A DNA stretch of 64,000 bases, taken from the NCBI RefSeq assembly GCF_020283565.1, contig NC_060061.1, positions 62,001-126,000 on the forward strand, given 5' to 3'. The position numbers and the translations under genes are program-made. The notes below the pieces were generated by a model that saw only the letters and a program-made list of their open reading frames with translations, did no database searches and had not been told where the DNA came from. Below are positions 59,004 through 64,000 of this stretch, in pieces. The first letter of the stretch is position 1. The number at the start of each line of letters is the position of its first letter. This stretch comes from Trifolium pratense (taxonomy: Eukaryota; Streptophyta; Magnoliopsida; Fabales; Fabaceae).

Positions 59004-60137
59004 TATATATGTAAAAAAATTGCAAGAACATTTGATCTATTAAATCTGCGGTTCAAATCTACAATATTCTTCATATTTAGTGTGTACAAGTTTTTTTTTG
59101 ACTAAATACTACGCTTAAAAAAATTAACCTATGTTTAATATTATAGTGTGTATGTCAGAATTATGGTTATTATAATTCATGATGGATTAATGTAATTTTA
59201 ACATATCTACTACCATGATATCAATGATACCAAGGATAGGATTAGTGAAGTAATTAATTGAAGAAGGGGAAGATAGTTAGTAGCTATATAGGTTGGAAAT
59301 AACGGGGAACATAAAGTCTGTAAGATCACATGCATATCACATTCTTTTTCTCCCTTCTACTTCTCTTCTTTTCATACTGTGGCCGATGATGTTTAAAGAT
59401 AGAAAAAACAAAATATAAAGGTGATTAGAGTGATTACTAACCAACAAAAAAAGAAAAAAAAGAAAGAAGAATGGTTAATTCCACATCCACATTCCATATT
59501 CCACAGTTTGAAGGCTGCAACTATATAATATATCCTCCTTAATCCAAGGGATTTCATGAAATGATGAAAAACTCTTCTTCCTTCTGGCTTTATTGGTCCC
59601 ACAATATATAATCATAATCATTTCATGCATATAGTTGAAAGACCCACCTTCTCTCACGTCCATAACTTTGTAAACCATTAATTGCTTAAAGTGGTAAAAT
59701 ATCAAAATTTCTGATCATGCCAGCCAATAATGCATATCACTGCATTTTCATCAGATATATCATAACATCTATTCTCAATAAAGGAAGTATATTAACTGAA
59801 TCGAAATAGATTGGGTTTTATTATTATGTTTTGTGATTCATCACTAAATCATTTGCTATGTTTGATTGATTCCAACTATCTTATTTAGTGAACTAACTCC
59901 AAAGTATAGATTTAATCAAGTGGTAAGAAGTTTGAATATAGTATGCTAAAAGTCTTAAGTTCAACCATTAATTCATTTGAAAAAAAAAAAAAAGATTAAT
60001 TCTCTCTCTTTTATGTTGTAAACACACGTCGGAGGTGTTGGTGTTTGAAATTAAAAAATTCCATGTAGCTCGGAATAAGTCAGAGGTGTGCTAATAAGTG
60101 ACGGAGAGTTTGATTTTATTAGACTCGACATTGTGGG
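59004..60137. other. intergenic with a SINE-like copy
   Basis: No gene seen. A short tRNA-like copy with A tail lies at about 59907-59993. Confidence 0.5.
59907..59993 (+). repeat. short tRNA-derived SINE-like copy with A tail
   Basis: Body with box A-like aatcaagtggtaagaag and box B-like ttaagttcaaccattaat, followed by about 13 A. The flanks agattta and agattaa partly match. Layout and length resemble the 54980-55069 copy, more diverged. Confidence 0.5.
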
Positions 60138-60526
60138 TAGAGCTGTAAAAAATGGGCCGGTTGATGGACCGACCCATTAGCCCACGGTCTTGGGTGGACT
60201 GGGCCTCAAAAACATAGTAAATTGCAATCATACTTTTTCGGGCCAAGCCCATATGGACATCGGGCTGGGCTAGCCCACCGAGCTTTTGGCTAGCCCATTA
60301 GCCCATCATTTAATTGATAAAAACAAATTTATGTGATTTTTGTAACAATAATACCGATGAAAATTTATCATTTAATTGATAAATTATTATCAAAATTCTA
60401 TTTATTTTGATATAAGAGTCGGACCGGACTTGATAATTGCTACCCTAATAATATTCGGGCCGGGCCAATCTAGCCCATTTATTTTGACTGGTCCACCGGA
60501 CCGGGCCAGTCCATTTGACAGCTCTA
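60138..60526. mobile_element. hAT-type non-autonomous element, 389 bp
   Basis: Ends tagagctgtaaaaaatgggc and the inverted match ccatttgacagctcta. The flanks attgtggg (60130-60137) and cttgtggg (60527-60534) agree at seven of eight positions. Subterminal gggcc/ggccc-rich motifs occur in both orientations (cgggccgggcc, gggctgggc). No transposase. Confidence 0.75.
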
Positions 60527-60796
60527 CTTGTGGGTGGGCAGGACAAGCTACCAAGCAAGACCTTAAAATTTTAGGAGACTCTAACTTTTTATATATGTCT
60601 ATTAATTTTTATATATTTAAAATGACTGTAATTAAATTTAGATTTATATATGTAAAATAATAATTAAATTTAATATAGACATTTTTTAATTTTACAAATA
60701 ACTCTGCGAATTATTATAAAAGAAAGTAACATATGTCCATTGCTAAGCATAAAAATTTCTTATTTTACTCAAACTCTTGAAAATCAACATTACTAT

Positions 60797-60980
60797 GAGT
60801 TTAATTGTTGTGCATTGTCGGTGTAAAGATTTTTTACACATACATCCAATGATGCGTTGCCACATCATTTAATGAATGTGACACATCATGTGTTTTTAAA
60901 TATCATACATGATGTGTCAGTATATTATTGGATGTATGTGTAAAATAATTTTACACTAACAATGCATATAAATTAAATTC
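60797..60980. mobile_element. MITE, about 184 bp (copy 2)
   Basis: Same family as 50107-50290: gagtttaattgttg, tgcattgtcggtgtaa and the core atccaatgatgcgttgcc, with right end aattaaattc. Its terminal tgca...tgca motif has changed (tgcattgtcgg versus tgcaccgtcgg), so it is the more diverged copy at the ends. Confidence 0.75.
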
Positions 60981-61640
60981 TTACTTTATTATTCTGTCAA
61001 AATTGTAATTAATATTTAAAAATATACATTTCAATGATTTAAAAATAAATAAATTCGTAGAAGTGCTTGCATAATAAGATCGGCCCTAATTTTAAACCAC
61101 GGGCTTCCACATTCAAAAACACTAATTAGCCCACCATGCTCTCACACTTTAAACTCTCCAATTGAGCCGTGTAATAATCTTAATTTTTTTTATGCTTGTT
61201 AAATTATGTATGGTGTATTATGCTCTTTTTTTTTTTGACTAAATGTATGGTTTATTATGTTTTAAACTTGGAAGATTCTAATCTATATACAGATAAATAA
61301 TGGCTATATAACCAACAATAAGAATCATTTTAAATAACGGCCCTTTAAGCTCATATATGGCCATATAAGGATCACTTGTACGAGAAAGAGTAGAATACAT
61401 TTGCCAACTAATTTTCCACTAAAGCATATAACCCTTTTGGCTTTGATAATCATGTTTGTTATAAAGTTCTTTTCGCCAAGTAATCTGATAGTGATACGGT
61501 TTTCATTGTTAACCAGGGAACTAATTTAACGTTCTACCTTTCTCTAACAAAATACTATCCAGCCATATATATAATCAAAAGTGTATTGTGTTTGGTTATA
61601 TGTCGTAACGAAAATTAACTTTATAAAATTGTATATTAAA
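60981..61640. other. intergenic
   Basis: No gene seen. AT-rich spacer. Confidence 0.5.
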
Positions 61641-61671
61641 TCACTCATATGAGCTATTCCCTGTTGGGATA

Positions 61672-62000
61672 ATTTGAGAGAGTTGAGAGAATATGATTTA
61701 AGATGAATTTAGGGAAAATAGTAAAATTGCATTAATCATAAATGAGATATTACATGTGTTTATATATACTGAAATGTTACTTGACATAACTAACTAACAA
61801 ACTAGGTCAGTTGTAACAACTAACTAACGGCTAATAGCCAACTAACAAAATTTCTTCAAAAAATATAGTTAACAAAACAGAAATAACAGAACAAGACAGA
61901 GGTTCAAAACCTACATAACTTCAGAACCGAGCAGGTTAGAGGTTACTACATAAGAACCCAGCAAAGTATGAAAACATCATACTTGGATTATCAAACTAAC
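61672..62000. repeat. possible LTR or other retrotransposon remnant
   Basis: From tgttgggataatttgagag the sequence has the look of a short plant LTR (ggcta and actaacaaac repeats, gcattaatcataaatgag, tgtttatatatac). The right end and target duplication are not identifiable, and no primer-binding site is seen. Confidence 0.25.
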
Positions 62001-64000
62001 AATATTCCCTTTGCCCCAAAAGCACACATCATAGAGAAGAGGTGTAACAAATTTTAAGGCGCCCATAACCAACACAATTCCTAACTAGCTGAAAATATTA
62101 CACAACAAAAAAGAAATCGCAAACAAATTAGATGCATCCCTTTACCGGAACCATTTTTCTTTGAGAACCAGAAAATTAATACAAAAAAAAAAATATACCC
62201 CTAATCAGATTGCGACATAGTACTTAACTAGTTTGTGTTTTAAAGCGTGGAGATCCGTAATCTAAAAATTTAAATCAATCAACTAAAACTTCACACCACA
62301 CTTATGAACATTTTAGTTTTTCTTATTTCCACTTCTTTACTTCTTAAAAATAAAGTCTCGACTTGTTTTTTTTTAAAAAAGTATCTATATCGAAATACAT
62401 TAATAATCGGTTTTTGACAAGTCGGCCGAGGTGTTTAATTAACAAGTTGGTGCTACATATAAAATTACAATGTCCAATTAGACAATTGATTAAATACAAA
62501 TTGAGTTTTCGGGACCAATTTTATGATGCAGTCGAGCGTAGATCATGGATTATGAGAGAAGTTTTTTCTCTTAATATAACTAATCAACTACACCTCGGTG
62601 TTTGATTGGTTAGCATATATATTATAGAAGAATTTGGTTTTAAGGTTAGTTTATTTATGAGTTAATTATATTTGGTAACACATTTCCTAATATAAGAGGG
62701 ACCGCAACACGTACTGTTACCAAAAGTGTAACCAACATCTATTATGGTCCGGGGCTTCTTTGGTGTTGGCTTTATATGAAGAACAAGAGTGAAGCTGTTT
62801 TCAAGTCCCACCCAAAAAAGCAAAGTGGACGCACCAAACTTTTTAACATTTAAATAAGAGAGCACATGTGTACAACCATGTATAAGACAAAGAGTACCAT
62901 GAAAATTGAAATGCATAGTGAATTTTGATTTTAGCTTTTCAAGTTTCACTAATATGATCAAACAAGAGAAAATACACAAAAAGCAAAGGAGAAAAAAAAA
63001 GTGAATTTTCAAAATATACTATAATGCTATTCCAAAGATTCCATCTAATGAAATCTTTTTAGCTGGACTTTGTAATGAGGCTTTCGTTAACGATTGATTG
63101 AGTTATAGAAAAGGCTACCCGCAACGCAAGCTGCATTGTTCGCCACCACCTGAGAAGCAAAAGATTCGAGAGTGTAAGTTAGATTAAGGTACAAAATCAA
63201 ATAAAATTGTCAAAGAGAAAAATACTACCATTGAATCTATATAGTGAAAGTCGTCCCAAACAATGCCCTTCTATGGAATTTGAGATAGTATCGTAGTTAT
63301 ATTAAATCTGAGTAAGATATGCTCAGTGTAGTTCGTATAATTGTTGCACATCTATAAACTTGGCTTGTAATTCAAATCCCATTATTATTTATGATATGAA
63401 AATTCTTGCCAAGTTTATAAAACATAATGTTAAAAAAGATTTGGAGGATGACTTGATCTCGACCAAGGAACGTTGTTGCTAAACATAAGTCTAACATGGT
63501 TACATCTAAAATATGAAATTTCACAAACTATATAAAATGACATCACTATACCACTACACCATTTACCACAATTGCAGAGTCTTAGGTTATTTCGTAAACA
63601 CTGATTCAAATGTGCGTAAAATACACGATTGAAAGATTCTTAAAACTAAAAAATTTCATTAGACTTGACACAATTATGATTTGAGGTCCATAGATTTTAT
63701 TTTTTGTTGAAAAAATTTGAGCGAAAATAGTCGAAATAGCCAAAATCGCCTGGTGCAGCCGTACACATGAATAAAAATCACACCGTAATTACAATGCAAA
63801 ACAGTTGTAGAATCTATTACATCAACAATACTGCGGCTACAATTACAGTTGTGGGCTACCTTAAAATTAAGGACAAGAAGAAGAACAATAATAAAGGACA
63901 TGGACAGCTGTAGAAGCATATGTATAATTGATTGTATACCCCTACAGGTACGGTTAACTTATACTATATATATGCCATAAATAATTCAGCCACAATAAGG
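62001..64000. other. intergenic to the right edge
   Basis: No gene is supported. Short open frames at 62662-63012 and 63674-63919 (minus) lack family features. The first has a hydrophobic N-terminus (FFFLLCFLCIFSCLIILVKL), which alone is not evidence of a gene in AT-rich DNA. Confidence 0.45.

Noticed and set aside
62662..63012. 116-codon minus-strand frame with a hydrophobic start
   Set aside because: No family match that I recognise and no conserved motif; Phe/Leu runs are expected from T-rich DNA.

Overview
This is an AT-rich plant nuclear window, most likely from a legume. The clade is an inference from the character of the repeats and the style of the proteins; no species marker was searched. 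It holds two well-supported host genes in its first quarter: a THO complex subunit 5 gene on the minus strand (eight coding exons, 2818-7495, 805 residues, all splice phases consistent) and a single-exon HECATE-type bHLH transcription factor gene on the minus strand (15664-16497). A short reading frame at 378-452 may be the last exon of a plus-strand gene entering from the left edge.

The centre (17240-33388) is a nest of LTR retrotransposons. An outer Copia element has 165/177-bp LTRs and the target duplication gaagt. It was interrupted twice: by a 1652-bp solo LTR (18958-20609, duplication accaa) and by a complete Sirevirus-type Copia element (21895-31860, duplication aagtg) with 1020-bp LTRs that look identical, an intact 1593-residue gag-pol and an envelope-like second ORF with a frame break. 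Every boundary resolves to a TG...CA end and a 5-bp duplication, so the order of events can be read. A separate minus-strand Copia element (37562-41696, duplication gtgag) has identical 161-bp LTRs and an intact protease-integrase-RT-RNase H frame, but almost no room for gag.

The rest is intergenic and rich in small mobile elements: a 1243-bp Mutator-like element with a 9-bp duplication (8388-9630), three hAT-type non-autonomous elements (14443-15122, 44027-44608, 60138-60526), paired MITE families (42488/48233 and 50107/60797), Stowaway-like MITEs (50421, 56266), TRIM elements (1001, 6352 inside a THO5 intron, 35412), tRNA-derived SINE-like copies (best at 54980-55069 with a 15-bp duplication), and two decayed RNase H fragments from non-LTR retrotransposons (10229, 43545). 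There is a 500-base run of N at 48895-49394. From 41.7 kb to the right end I see no convincing host protein gene, and I saw no rRNA gene, tRNA gene or CRISPR array anywhere.

No wholly new biological system stands out. The most useful observations are the fully resolved three-element nest, the intact young Sirevirus with repeated polypurine tracts, the gag-less but otherwise intact Copia copy, the very short SINE-like copies, and the stacked TRIM in the THO5 intron.
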